64,000 bases of DNA from Mesorhizobium sp. ORS 3324 (GTDB lineage: Bacteria > Pseudomonadota > Alphaproteobacteria > Rhizobiales > Rhizobiaceae), in assembly GCA_000824825.2 (NCBI GenBank), contig LM655175.1:125936-189935 (forward strand), written 5' to 3'. Below are positions 17,026 through 25,761 of the stretch, piece after piece; position 1 is the stretch's first letter; the number at the start of each line of letters is the position of its first letter. The notes beneath the pieces are model-generated. The model saw only the letters and a program-made list of their open reading frames with translations, did not search any database and was not told the origin of the DNA. The position numbers were made by a program, and so were the translations under genes.

Positions 17026-17436
17026 TTAGAAAACGTTCGGCGTGTTGGTGAGCGGCGCGGCATTGGCGATCATGCGCACCGCGCGGGCCCTGTGCTGGCC
17101 GGACTGCTCGGCGATGGCGCGCAGGCATTCGGTGCTTTCGGCGCCCCAGTTCTGACCCTTGCAGGCGAAGTCGAGCGCCGACTCCGGCAGGCGGGCAGTC
17201 TTCAGTGTGGTCGGCGCCCCCTCCACGACATTGGCCGGCGGATTGAGCGAAGCGAAAGCCGGCCCGGCTGCCGGCGCGACAACCATGCTGATGAAGGCGC
17301 AGGCGCCGATCAGCATGAACATCGCCATCGGATGATCGCTGGCGCGCTGGCGCAGCGCCAGCTTCGGCCGGCGATCATTACGCTCCGGCCCATATGCGCG
17401 GCGGCTGGAGTCGGCAGTCCGGACTTTCGCAAACAT
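17026..17436 (-). CDS. Hypothetical membrane-anchored or exported protein
   Basis: 136 residues. A basic N-terminus (about 35 residues) leads to a hydrophobic segment MAMFMLIGACAFISMVVAPAAG, then a small C-terminal part with two cysteines (DFACKGQNWGAESTECLRAIAEQSG) that may form a disulfide in the periplasm. GAAGGGA lies just upstream of ATG 17436. A strong terminator follows the gene. The short Cys-containing motif looks conserved rather than random, but I do not know its function. The following 311-bp gap (17437-17747) shows no gene. Confidence 0.7.
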   Translation of the reverse strand: MFAKVRTADSSRRAYGPERNDRRPKLALRQRASDHPMAMFMLIGACAFISMVVAPAAGPAFASLNPPANVVEGAPTTLKTARLPESALDFACKGQNWGAESTECLRAIAEQSGQHRARAVRMIANAAPLTNTPNVF

Positions 17437-17747
17437 CGGCTGTTCCCTTCGTTATATTTCTTTTCCCTATGAAACGAACTTAATCGCGCTGCGTAACGGA
17501 GGAATGATGGGGGCGATTTGCTCTGTAACCGGATTGAAACAGGGATCCGGTCGCCACTCTTTTGCCCCTGCATGCCGCCTGCGAGCGTTCACCGCTTCCG
17601 GCTCGCGGGGACACATGCTCCTGTCGGACGCGGCGAACTGTAAGCGACCTCACACAGGCGCTCTGGTTGGCGAGATTTTTGCCGCGTCAAAGCCGAAAGC
17701 CCGAGGCCTTCGCGCGGAACGACGGCCGCGGCCGGCACCTGCCTGGT

Positions 17748-19094
17748 CTACGGCCGCGGCGCCCTGTTTGCAGTGGCCGATTTGAGCTCGGTCGCGAGCT
17801 TGCGGGCAGCGCCCCGGCCCGCAACGATCGCGCCTTCGACATAGCCCGGAAAGGACGGCGACAATTCCGAGGCTGCGAAATGGACGGGCGGCGCGCCGGC
17901 GAGAATCGTGCGCTCGGCGTCCGTTGCGGTTACGTCGACGATGAGATCGCCGTAGGCGCCGCCGCTCCAGCGGTCATGCGTCCAGTCTCGCTGGTTGAAA
18001 TCGAGCATATCGGCGGCATCCGGACCGAGCGCATCGACAAGCCTCGCCGTCACCTCCGCCCGCAGTGCCGTCTCGCCGAGCTCGCGCCAGTGCAATGCCC
18101 GCGGCCCGCCGACGAAGACGGTGAGCGCTGCATGCTCGGCATCTTTGCTGGCATCGCACGCAAACAGGCCCGGCAGATCGCGCCACATCACCATGCCGCT
18201 CAGACCCTGCTCGCGCCAGAATGGCCTCGCATAGCGCACCAGTATCTTGACCACCGCACCGCTTTCCCAGACGCCCAGCGCCTTCGCCAGCGCTGCCGGC
18301 AAGGCGGGCTCGAAATCGAGCTTGGCAGCCGTCGCCGGTGGCAGCGCGACCAGCACCGCGCGCGCTTCGACCGTACCGTTTATCGTGGAGACTCGAACGC
18401 CCTCGTGCCCGTGCTCGATGCGCGTGACCGGGTCGTTGAGCCGCAGCTGTTCGCCGAGGTCGTCCGCCAAATCATCGGCAAGCGACTGCATGGTCTCGCG
18501 CAGCGAGTATTGCAGCTCCGGCACCTCGTTGGTGATGCGCCGGTCATTGTCGATCAGATGCCAGAGCGGCACCTTGTCCAGCGCAAGGCACCACAGGCCC
18601 TCGATCATCGAGCGGAAGGCAGCCTTGGCGTCCCTCGAATCCCTTTGGCGTTCGAGCCAGTCAGCGACACTCAAACCGGCGATCGCCGGATCGTCCGGCT
18701 CTATCCTGTTCATGCGCTCGCGCATCGCCATCGCGGCGTGATAGGTCCGCACCGCCCGTTCGACCGGCATCGGCGGGTGGGTGACGAAGTCGCCATCGAC
18801 ATTGGTTTTCACGAATGTCTTGCCGCGCTCCCTCGCCAGCGCCATCAGCTCCGGCATGTCCTCGCACAGGAACTGGGCGCCGCTGTCGATCCGTTCGCCA
18901 AGCCCGTTTCGCGTGGCCTCGACGCGGCCGCCGGCACGATCGCGTGCTTCGAGCACAAGGAAATCGATGCCGGCGCGCTTCAATTCGAGCGCAGCCGACA
19001 GGCCGGTGAAGCCGGCGCCAACGATGACGACATCGGTTCGTTCGGTTTTGCTGTTCAACAGTCGGCCTTTTCCCTGTGGTGTCTCCCGCTTCAC
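17748..19094 (-). CDS. FAD-dependent amine oxidase (flavin monoamine oxidase family)
   Basis: 448 residues. The dinucleotide-binding motif DVVIVGAGFTGLSAALELKRAG (about residues 21-42) is followed by the second FAD motif LVLEARDRAGGRVE and by a C-terminal FAD-contact region HFAASELSPSFPGYVEGAIVAGRGAA. The layout matches monoamine/putrescine-type oxidases that oxidatively deaminate amines to aldehydes, giving H2O2 and ammonia. No membrane anchor or signal is seen, so it is cytosolic. The longest frame begins at GTG 19094; a TTG (LNSKTERTD) 11 codons later is an alternative. The dipeptidase gene lies 23 bp upstream on the same strand, so the two are probably co-transcribed. Confidence 0.88.
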   Translation of the reverse strand: MKRETPQGKGRLLNSKTERTDVVIVGAGFTGLSAALELKRAGIDFLVLEARDRAGGRVEATRNGLGERIDSGAQFLCEDMPELMALARERGKTFVKTNVDGDFVTHPPMPVERAVRTYHAAMAMRERMNRIEPDDPAIAGLSVADWLERQRDSRDAKAAFRSMIEGLWCLALDKVPLWHLIDNDRRITNEVPELQYSLRETMQSLADDLADDLGEQLRLNDPVTRIEHGHEGVRVSTINGTVEARAVLVALPPATAAKLDFEPALPAALAKALGVWESGAVVKILVRYARPFWREQGLSGMVMWRDLPGLFACDASKDAEHAALTVFVGGPRALHWRELGETALRAEVTARLVDALGPDAADMLDFNQRDWTHDRWSGGAYGDLIVDVTATDAERTILAGAPPVHFAASELSPSFPGYVEGAIVAGRGAARKLATELKSATANRAPRP

Positions 19095-19117
19095 CGACTA
19101 TCGACGCACCTGCTGCG

Positions 19118-20188
19118 CTACCCGATCGTTCTCTCCAAAACACTCAGCCAATTCCGGTAGGCGATCTTCTCAATCAGCGCGCGCCCGAAGCCGCGCGCGG
19201 CGAGCGCGTCGATGAGCTTGGGCAGGCCGGCAACATCGCCGATGACCGCCGGGATCATCGCGCCGTCGAAATCGGAGCCGAGACCGACGCCGTCCTCGCC
19301 CAGCGCCTGCAACAGCGAGTCGATATGGCGCACCATGATATCGAGGCCGGTGTCGGCATTCATGCGGCCATCCTCGCGCAGGAAGCCGGTGGCGAAGTTC
19401 AAGCCAACCATGCCGCCCGACTCGCGGATCGCGCCGAGCTGCCAATCGGTGAGGTTGCGCGAATGGCCGCAGATCGCATGCACGTTGGAATGGGTGGCGA
19501 CCAGCGGCGCATCGCTGAGCGCCGCGACATCGCGAAAACCCTTTTCGTTGAGATGCGAGAGATCGATCATGATCCTGAGCTGGTTGCAGGCCTTGACCAG
19601 CGCCTTGCCGGCATCGGTGAGGCCAGGCCCGGTATCGGGCGACGACGGAAAGCGGAACGGCACGCCGTTGCCGAAAGCGTTCGGCCGGCTCCAGACAATG
19701 CCGAGCGAGCGCAGGCCGGCGGCGTGCAGCACGTCGAGCATGGCAAGCTCGGGGTCGATCGCCTCGACGCCTTCGATATGGAAGACAGCCGCGATCGAGC
19801 CCTTCGCCATCGCGTCGCGGATATCGCCGGCGCTGCGGCAGACGGTCAGCGCGCCCGCGCGCTCCAGCCTGAACAGGATCGAAGCCATGCCGATGGTGGA
19901 GGTGATCGCCTCGGCGCGCGGCAGCTCCGGCGGCAGAGGCTCATTGTCGCTCGGCGCCGGCGGCACGGCGCTGCGCTTGGTCTTTTCGATCGGCGGCGGA
20001 AAGATCGCGAACATGCCGCCGGCAAAGCCACCCTTTTTGGCGCGCGGCAGATCGATATGGCCGCCTGACGTGCCGTCGATGAACAGCTTCTCGACATCCG
20101 CTCCCTTCGACTGATAGAGCCTGAGCAGCGTGTCGTTGTGGCCGTCGAAGACGGGGATGAGGTCGGATTCGGTCATCAGGGAAGCCAT
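19118..20188 (-). CDS. Dipeptidase, peptidase family M19 (membrane/renal dipeptidase type)
   Basis: About 356 residues. The first zinc-site motif DGHNDTLLRLY is near residue 15, the bridging Glu is in AAVFHIEGVEAIDPE, and later His/Asp motifs THSNVHAICGHSRNLTD and GLGSDFDGAMIP complete the M19 binuclear zinc site. The family cleaves dipeptides, often with D-residues. Start at ATG 20188, or 20176 (MTESDLIP), four residues later. It is the first gene of a likely two-gene unit with the amine oxidase, which may process amines or amino acids released from peptides; that link is inference. Confidence 0.9.
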   Translation of the reverse strand: MASLMTESDLIPVFDGHNDTLLRLYQSKGADVEKLFIDGTSGGHIDLPRAKKGGFAGGMFAIFPPPIEKTKRSAVPPAPSDNEPLPPELPRAEAITSTIGMASILFRLERAGALTVCRSAGDIRDAMAKGSIAAVFHIEGVEAIDPELAMLDVLHAAGLRSLGIVWSRPNAFGNGVPFRFPSSPDTGPGLTDAGKALVKACNQLRIMIDLSHLNEKGFRDVAALSDAPLVATHSNVHAICGHSRNLTDWQLGAIRESGGMVGLNFATGFLREDGRMNADTGLDIMVRHIDSLLQALGEDGVGLGSDFDGAMIPAVIGDVAGLPKLIDALAARGFGRALIEKIAYRNWLSVLERTIG

Positions 20189-20304
20189 TCAATTTGGTGA
20201 CAGGCGGGACGAGAGCCTTCGTCCGGGCGAACTGTCAACTTAGCAAGATGACCAAGCCGCGCAAATGCCAGACTGGCGTTTGCATTTGTGGCTGGATGCC
20301 GGTT

Positions 20305-20452
20305 TTCCCTTCTCCCCTTGTGGGAGAAGGTGTCGCCGAAGGCGACGGATGAGGGGTGCTCCAGCTTGGCAAAGACGGCGATCCGTCCAACACCCCTCAA
20401 CCGTCTCGGCGCTGCGCGCCGATCCACCTTCTCCCGCAAGCGGAGAAGGGAA
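20305..20452. repeat. Dispersed inverted repeat family R3
   Basis: The left end TTCCCTTCTCCCCTTGTGGG and the right end CCTTCTCCCGCAAGCGGAGAAGGGAA are inverted relative to one another, each also being a hairpin. GGTGTCGCCGAAGGCGACGG and ATGAGGGGTG lie inside. It occupies the 252-bp gap upstream of the dipeptidase and ends 10 bp from the GNAT stop codon. It resembles a repeat I know to be common in rhizobial genomes. Confidence 0.7.
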
Positions 20453-20461
20453 CGCCGCGCT

Positions 20462-20761
20462 TTAATGCTTCAGCACGTCGGCCCATTCCGGATGGCGGCG
20501 GAACTGGGCGTTGGCGAAGGGGCAGAGCGGGATGATCTTCTTGCCCGCCGCACGCGCGTCCTCGACCGCGCGTGTGACGAGGCGAAGGCCGGCGCCCTGG
20601 CCGCGGAAGACATCCGGCACCTCGGTGTGGTCGATGATGAGCTGGTGCTCGCCGATCTTGGTGAAGGTCATCTCGGCCTCGGCGCCGCCCGACCCGCGCA
20701 GCACATAGCGTCCCTTGGAGCCGTGGTCCTCCAGCTCGATCTCGGGCAGTTGGTCAGCCAT
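20462..20761 (-). CDS. Small GNAT-like N-acetyltransferase (YjdJ/Acetyltransf_CG type)
   Basis: 99 residues from ATG 20761, which has GGAGG nine bases upstream. The acetyl-CoA loop motif VFRGQGAGLRLV (Q/R-x-x-G-x-G/A) and the tail IIPLCPFANAQFRRHPEWADVL identify the short acetyltransferase family that includes E. coli YjdJ. The substrate is unknown. The start codon overlaps the end of the esterase gene by 8 bp, so it is the third gene of the dioxygenase-esterase operon. Confidence 0.85.
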   Translation of the reverse strand: MADQLPEIELEDHGSKGRYVLRGSGGAEAEMTFTKIGEHQLIIDHTEVPDVFRGQGAGLRLVTRAVEDARAAGKKIIPLCPFANAQFRRHPEWADVLKH

Positions 20762-21392
20762 TGTCCTTGCCTCCTTCGGCGGCGGGGGCGAGGGCGAAGA
20801 GCCGCCGTGCCGCTTCGATTTCATTCGGCCGCACCTCGTGCCCGCCGTCGTGCCATTCCACTGTGACATCGGCCCCGTCGGCGCGCAAATAGGCTTCCAG
20901 CCGGGTCGTCAGGTTCGGCGGACAGATCGGATCGCGCCTGCCGGCCGTGATCAGGATGTGGCGGCCGACAAGGCTGCCCTGCACCCGTGGCTCGAATGGG
21001 ATCAGCGGATGCATCAGCGCCGTTGCATCGAACAGGTCCGGTTCGGCGAACACCACCGAAGCCAGGATGTTGGCGCCGTTGGAATAGCCGAGCCCGAACA
21101 CCGCCGAGGGTCTTTCCGCCTCGACATGCGCCTTGACGAAGCCCGCCATCTTGGCCGTCGCCCGCGCGAGATCGTCCATGTCATAGACGCCTTCGCCGGT
21201 GCGGCGGAAGAAGCGGGCAGCGCCATGCTCGGACACGTCGCCGCGCGGCGACACGATCGTCGCCGAAGGCAGAAGCTCACGGCCGAAGGACAGAAGCTGG
21301 TTCTCGTCGGCTCCGGTGCCGTGGAAGACGAAGAGCAGCGGGCTGCCCGGCGACCCAGGCAGCACCTTGTGGATGTAAGCGTCCTTGCTCAT
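20754..21392 (-). CDS. mhqD: Alpha/beta hydrolase, MhqD-type phospholipase/carboxylesterase
   Basis: 212 residues. It has the oxyanion region LLFVFHGTGADENQLLSFG, nucleophile elbow GLGYSNGAN (catalytic Ser), acid residue in ITAGRRDPICPP and His in DGGHEV. Members of this group sit beside ring-cleaving dioxygenases and act in quinone/hydroquinone resistance (MhqD of Bacillus). Here it directly follows (by 4 bp) such a dioxygenase gene and overlaps the GNAT gene. The symbol is by family resemblance and neighbourhood only. Confidence 0.85.
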   Translation of the reverse strand: MSKDAYIHKVLPGSPGSPLLFVFHGTGADENQLLSFGRELLPSATIVSPRGDVSEHGAARFFRRTGEGVYDMDDLARATAKMAGFVKAHVEAERPSAVFGLGYSNGANILASVVFAEPDLFDATALMHPLIPFEPRVQGSLVGRHILITAGRRDPICPPNLTTRLEAYLRADGADVTVEWHDGGHEVRPNEIEAARRLFALAPAAEGGKDNG

Positions 21393-21396
21393 GGCC

Positions 21397-22329
21397 TTAG
21401 TCTTCCAGCTTCTGCAGATGCTGCTCGAGATAGGGTCTCAGATGCTGATGCTGCGTCGGCAGCTTCAGCGCTTCACCCAGATGCGCGGTGTCTTCGTCGC
21501 GGTTGAAACCCGGCTCGTTGGTGGACACCTCGAACAGCACGCCGCCCGGCGTGCGGAAATAGATTGCCCAGAAGTAGTCGCGATCGATGACCGGGGTCAC
21601 GCCGTAGCCGGTGTCGACCAGCGCCTTGCGCACCTCGAGCTGCCTGGCGCGGTCCTCGACCGCGAAGGCGACATGATGCACCGAGCCGGCGCCGAGATTG
21701 GCAAAGCCGGCAGTGGGCAGCGACTCGATGTCGACGATGTCGGCGCCGTTGCCGTTCTGGATCGCCAGCCGGCGGATGTTGCCGGACTTGTCGACTTCCT
21801 CATAGCCCATGAACTTCAACAGTTCCTCGGTGGCGCCGCCGTCCTTCAGCCTGAGCGCGACCGAATGGAAGCCGCGGATCGCTTCGTCGCCGGGAACGCC
21901 GCCCTTCACCCAGGGCGCGCGGTTGTCGGCCTTGTCCTCGACCAGCGCAAAACTGTCGCCGTCGGGGCCGGTGAAGGCGAGCCGCTTCTCGCCGAAGCTT
22001 TCGTCGCGGACAACGCCGCTCACGCCCTCGTCGGTGAAACGCTTTTCCCAATAGGCAAGCGTGCCCTCGGGCACCGAGAAGACCGTGGTGCCGACCTCGC
22101 CGACCCCATGCCGACCCTTGCCGATATCGGGAAACGGGAAATAGGTCATCACCGAGCCCGGCGTGCCGAACTCATCGGCGTAGTAGAGGTGGTAGACGTC
22201 GGGCGCGTCGAAGTTGACGGTCTTCTTCACCCGGCGCAGGCCGAGCTTCTTGGTGAAGAATTCATTGTTGCGGCGCGCATCGCTCGCCATCGAGGTGACG
22301 TGATGCAGGCCCTTGATCTGATTGAGCAT
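21397..22329 (-). CDS. mhqO: Ring-cleaving dioxygenase of the vicinal oxygen chelate fold (MhqO type)
   Basis: 310 residues made of two VOC halves. It opens LNQIKGLHHVTSMASDARRN, with the first metal His in HHVTS; GSVHHVAFAVEDR supplies the second-half His; the C-terminal GVLFEVSTNEPGF holds the Glu ligand. Family members open hydroquinone or catechol rings with Fe(II). ATG 22329 is preceded by GGGAAAG; in-frame starts further upstream at 22341 and 22368 are possible. It is the first gene of the dioxygenase-esterase-acetyltransferase operon, and divergent from the sulfatase. Confidence 0.88.
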   Translation of the reverse strand: MLNQIKGLHHVTSMASDARRNNEFFTKKLGLRRVKKTVNFDAPDVYHLYYADEFGTPGSVMTYFPFPDIGKGRHGVGEVGTTVFSVPEGTLAYWEKRFTDEGVSGVVRDESFGEKRLAFTGPDGDSFALVEDKADNRAPWVKGGVPGDEAIRGFHSVALRLKDGGATEELLKFMGYEEVDKSGNIRRLAIQNGNGADIVDIESLPTAGFANLGAGSVHHVAFAVEDRARQLEVRKALVDTGYGVTPVIDRDYFWAIYFRTPGGVLFEVSTNEPGFNRDEDTAHLGEALKLPTQHQHLRPYLEQHLQKLED

Positions 22330-22537
22330 GGTCTTTCCCATCTTTGTGCGGCCCTTGCCGCTGTCCACGCCAATATGAGGATGGCACCTTGCCCGGCAAA
22401 GCGGCCAAACACAGAATGGACTGTATCATAAAGATGAACAACTATCTCGTACCCGTTCACGTCTCATGAACTTCTGCAGCTTGCAACGCTCGCAAATTTC
22501 GGCTCCATGAGCGGGCAGCCTGCCTGAGGAGAAGACT

Positions 22538-24085
22538 TTGGACAACCGAGTGAGCCGCCCGAATGTTCTCCTCATCACCTGCGACCAGTGGCGTGGCGAT
22601 TGCCTGTCCGCCGCCGGCCATCCGGTGGTGAAAACGCCGAACGCCGATGCGCTCGCCGCCGAAGGCGTGCTGTTCCGGCGCCATTTCGGCGGCGCCGCAC
22701 CCTGCTCGCCGGCGCGCGCCTGCCTCTATACCGGCCTTTACCAGATGAATAACCGCGTCTGCCGCAACGGCACGCCGCTCGACGCCCGGCACGGCAACAT
22801 CGCGCTTTCGGCGCGCGCCGCGGGCTATGACCCAACGCTGTTCGGCTACACCGACGTCGCGCCCGATCCGCGCCGGCTTTCGGCCGGCGATCCGCGCCTG
22901 AGGAGCTACGAAGGCGTGCTGCCTGGCTTCACGGTGCGGCAGTTCCTGCCCGAGCACCAGAAACAGTGGCTGTCATGGCTCAAGGCGCAAGGCATCGACA
23001 CCAGCGCCGGCGTGCCCGGCATCCACTGTCCGGCGAACGGGCAGGGCAAGGTCGATGTGACCAGCGCGCCGCCGGTCTATTCGAAGGACCAGACGCCGAC
23101 GGCGTTCCTGGCCGGCGAATTCATCCGCTGGCTTGGCGAGCAGGAGCAGGGCGCGCCGTGGTTCGCGCATATCTCCTTCATCAGCCCGCACCCGCCCTTC
23201 ATCGTGCCGGAGCCCTACAACACCATGTACGACCCGGCCGACGGCCCCGCTTTCCGGCGCGCCGCAAGCTGGCAGGCCGAGGCGGAAAGCCACCCCTATC
23301 TCGCTTACGATCTCGACGGGCAGAAGCGAGCGAAGTTCGTTCCAGGCGTTGAGGGCAAGGTGCCGGATTGGGGCGACGACAACTTCCGTCGCATCCGCGC
23401 GATCTATTACGGCATGATCTCCGAGGTCGATGCGCAGCTCGGCCGCATCTGGCAAGCGCTGAGGGCGGCCGGCGCCTGGGACGACACCGTGATCGTGCTC
23501 ACCTCCGATCATGCCGAGATGATGGGCGATCATTTCATGCTGGGCAAAGGCGGCTATTTCGACGCCAGCTACCACATTCCGCTGATTGTCCGCGATCCGC
23601 GCCGCAAAGGGGCAGCCGGCGCGGCGGTCGACCGTTTCACCGAAGCCGTGGACATCTTTCCGACCTTGCTCGACCTGATCGGCGCAGCACCCGAACCGCA
23701 TCTCGACGGCCGGTCGCTGGCGCCGTGGCTCGACGGCAAGGAGCCGGCGGACTGGCGCGACGCCGCGCATTGGGAATTCGATTTCCGCACGGTCGCCGGG
23801 GGCGAAGCCGAACGTCATTTCGACATCGGCCCGCGCGACTGCAACTTGGCCGTCATCCGCACGAGCGGGTTCAAATATGTCCATTTCGGCGGCGGCCTGC
23901 CACCTCTGCTGTTCGATCTCACAAAGGATCCAGACGAGCTGACCAACGTCGCGAACGACGCCACCTACCTGCCGGCGCGCCTGGAATTCGCCGAAAAGCT
24001 GCTAGCCTGGCGCACCAGGCATCTCGACCAGTCGCTGGCGCTGGCGGAGTTGACGGAAGGTGGCGCGGTTGGCCACGTGGGTTGG

Positions 24086-24106
<21 letters not shown>
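22538..24106 (+). CDS. Sulfatase / phosphonate monoester hydrolase (alkaline phosphatase superfamily)
   Basis: 522 residues. NVLLITCDQWRGDCL holds the metal-binding Asp, and APCSPARACLYTGLY is the type I sulfatase signature C-x-P-x-R whose Cys becomes formylglycine. HPPFIVPEPYN and TSDHAEMMGDHFMLGKGG supply further metal ligands. The pattern MNNRVCRNGTPLDARHGNI resembles rhizobial phosphonate monoester hydrolases more than aryl sulfatases. No signal peptide, so it acts in the cytosol. The start is TTG 22538, with GGAG upstream. The last residues and the stop codon are contributed by the R4 heptamer repeat (from 24086), so the original C-terminus may have been altered. Confidence 0.88.
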
Positions 24107-24172
<66 letters not shown>

Positions 24173-25510
24173 TCACTTCAGAATCATCCTCTGCTTGTCG
24201 CGGTTGGCGGCATAGGTGCTCTTGTCGTAGGCCGCCTGCGCCTGCAGCTGCTCCTTGGTGAAGTTGGTGTAGAGATATTTGTTGCCTTTCTTGTCGGCCA
24301 TGAACTTGAGCTTGTCCATGCCGACCGCCACTTCCTTGGCGCCGATGCCGAGGAAGCCGCCGACGTCGACGATCACCGCATCCGGCTTCTTGTCCGGCGT
24401 CAGCACGACATCGCCGATCGTGCCTATCTTGGCGTCGTTGGCACCATAGACGGTTGCGCCCTTCAGCTCATCGCCTCGGATATTGCCGATCGGCATCTCG
24501 GTCAGCGTCGACTTGTCGATCGAGGCCGTCTTGGTGGTGTCGGTAGCGGACGTGCCCGTGTCCGCCGGCTTGTTTTCGGCAGTCTTTGCCGGCTGCGTGG
24601 GCTTGCTCCCCTTGTCGGCCGTGGTGTCCGACGACGCCACGGCAGGCGTGGTGGTGGGCGGCGTCTCGCTCGAAGACGCATTGCTTGTCGAAGCCGGCGC
24701 CGGATCATATGCCTTGCGATTGAAATCCGGCTGAGTCTGCAGCTCCTCCTTGGTGGTCTCGGCGACCAGCCAACGGTCCCCATTCTTCTCCGCCCATTTT
24801 GCCTTGGCGAAGTCGAAGGTGACGTTCTTCGTCCCTATGCCGAGGAAGCCGCCGACACCGATGACGAGCGACTCGGCCTTGCCGTCCTTGGCGAGCACGA
24901 TGTCCTTCACGTCGCCGATCTTCTGGGCATCGTCGGCCGTGCTGTTGTAGACCGACTCACCCATGATGTTCGTGGCAAGATTGCCTTCCGCCTTCTTGAC
25001 CGGTTCAGCCGGCTTGGCGTTGAGGTCTACCGGCTTCTGGGCTCCGCCCATGTTGGTTGAAGGCTGCGTGGCGTCAGCCGACTGGGCCGGGGCCGGATCA
25101 TAAGGCTTGCGGTCGAATGCCGGTTTGGCATTCAGCTCGTCCTTGGTCGTCTTGGCCACCAGCCAGCGGTCGCCGTTCTTCTCGGCCCATTCCATCTTGC
25201 TGTAGTCGAAGGCCACGTCCTTCGTTCCGACACCGAGGAAGCCGCCAACACCGATGATCGCGGACTTTGCCTTGCCGCTGGCATCGAAGACGATATCGTC
25301 GATCTTGCCGATATTCTGGGCATCGTTTCCGGTGCCGTTATAAACGGATTCGCCGATGATATTGGACATGAGGGAGCCTTCCGCTCGGATCACGGGGGCC
25401 GGGTTCTCGGCCGCAGGCGGCTGTGCGGGTGACTGCACCGCCGTTTGTGCAAAAGCACCGGTTGCAAGCAGCGTTGCAAGCGCGGTCGTCGCAAAAAGAG
25501 TGCGGGTCAT
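24173..25510 (-). CDS. Exported triple PRC-barrel domain protein
   Basis: 445 residues with a signal peptide (MTRTLFATTALATLLATGAFA). Three PRC-barrel domains lie at about residues 48-125, 148-235 and 340-430; each has the theme LMSNIIGESVYN or GDELKGATVYG, then IGKIDDIVFD, VGGFLGVGTK and a final YLYTN/WLVAKTT-K-EL segment. The first two are near duplicates; the third has diverged and is joined by a Ser/Thr/Pro-rich linker. ATG 25510 has GGAGGAAC upstream. An EcfG-type promoter lies 83 bp upstream (25593-25617), so it should be induced by general stress. Role in the periplasm or envelope is unknown. Confidence 0.87.
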   Translation of the reverse strand: MTRTLFATTALATLLATGAFAQTAVQSPAQPPAAENPAPVIRAEGSLMSNIIGESVYNGTGNDAQNIGKIDDIVFDASGKAKSAIIGVGGFLGVGTKDVAFDYSKMEWAEKNGDRWLVAKTTKDELNAKPAFDRKPYDPAPAQSADATQPSTNMGGAQKPVDLNAKPAEPVKKAEGNLATNIMGESVYNSTADDAQKIGDVKDIVLAKDGKAESLVIGVGGFLGIGTKNVTFDFAKAKWAEKNGDRWLVAETTKEELQTQPDFNRKAYDPAPASTSNASSSETPPTTTPAVASSDTTADKGSKPTQPAKTAENKPADTGTSATDTTKTASIDKSTLTEMPIGNIRGDELKGATVYGANDAKIGTIGDVVLTPDKKPDAVIVDVGGFLGIGAKEVAVGMDKLKFMADKKGNKYLYTNFTKEQLQAQAAYDKSTYAANRDKQRMILK

Positions 25511-25592
25511 GATCGTTCCTCCTGCCTGATTTCCAATGCCGCAACGAGGACCGGCCCGACCGGCCAAACGCGGCATTATGCCTCAACCTCAC

Positions 25593-25617
25593 AACGTCGT
25601 GAGCGGAGCGTTGTTCC
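25593..25617 (-). promoter_or_regulatory. EcfG (general stress sigma factor) promoter, PRC-barrel gene
   Basis: On the minus strand, GGAAC (25617-25613), 16 bases, CGTT (25596-25593): an exact match to the alphaproteobacterial EcfG pattern. It points at the PRC-barrel gene and is back-to-back with the next site. Confidence 0.75.
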
Positions 25618-25663
25618 CATAAGGCTGGCCCGCGCTCAGGCGCCATGTCCCTGACCCGCTCAC

Positions 25664-25689
25664 GGAACCTTTCGGCGGTCCTTTCCGTT
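25664..25689 (+). promoter_or_regulatory. EcfG-type promoter, lipid kinase gene
   Basis: GGAAC (25664-25668), 17 bases, CGTT (25686-25689), 72 bp before the lipid kinase ATG. It is divergent from the site at 25593-25617. Confidence 0.72.
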
Positions 25690-25761
25690 TCAGCCAGCGG
25701 CTGACGGGTCACTTTCGACCAGGGAAATCGGCTGGGTAATTGCAAGAAACACGGAGCGGGC

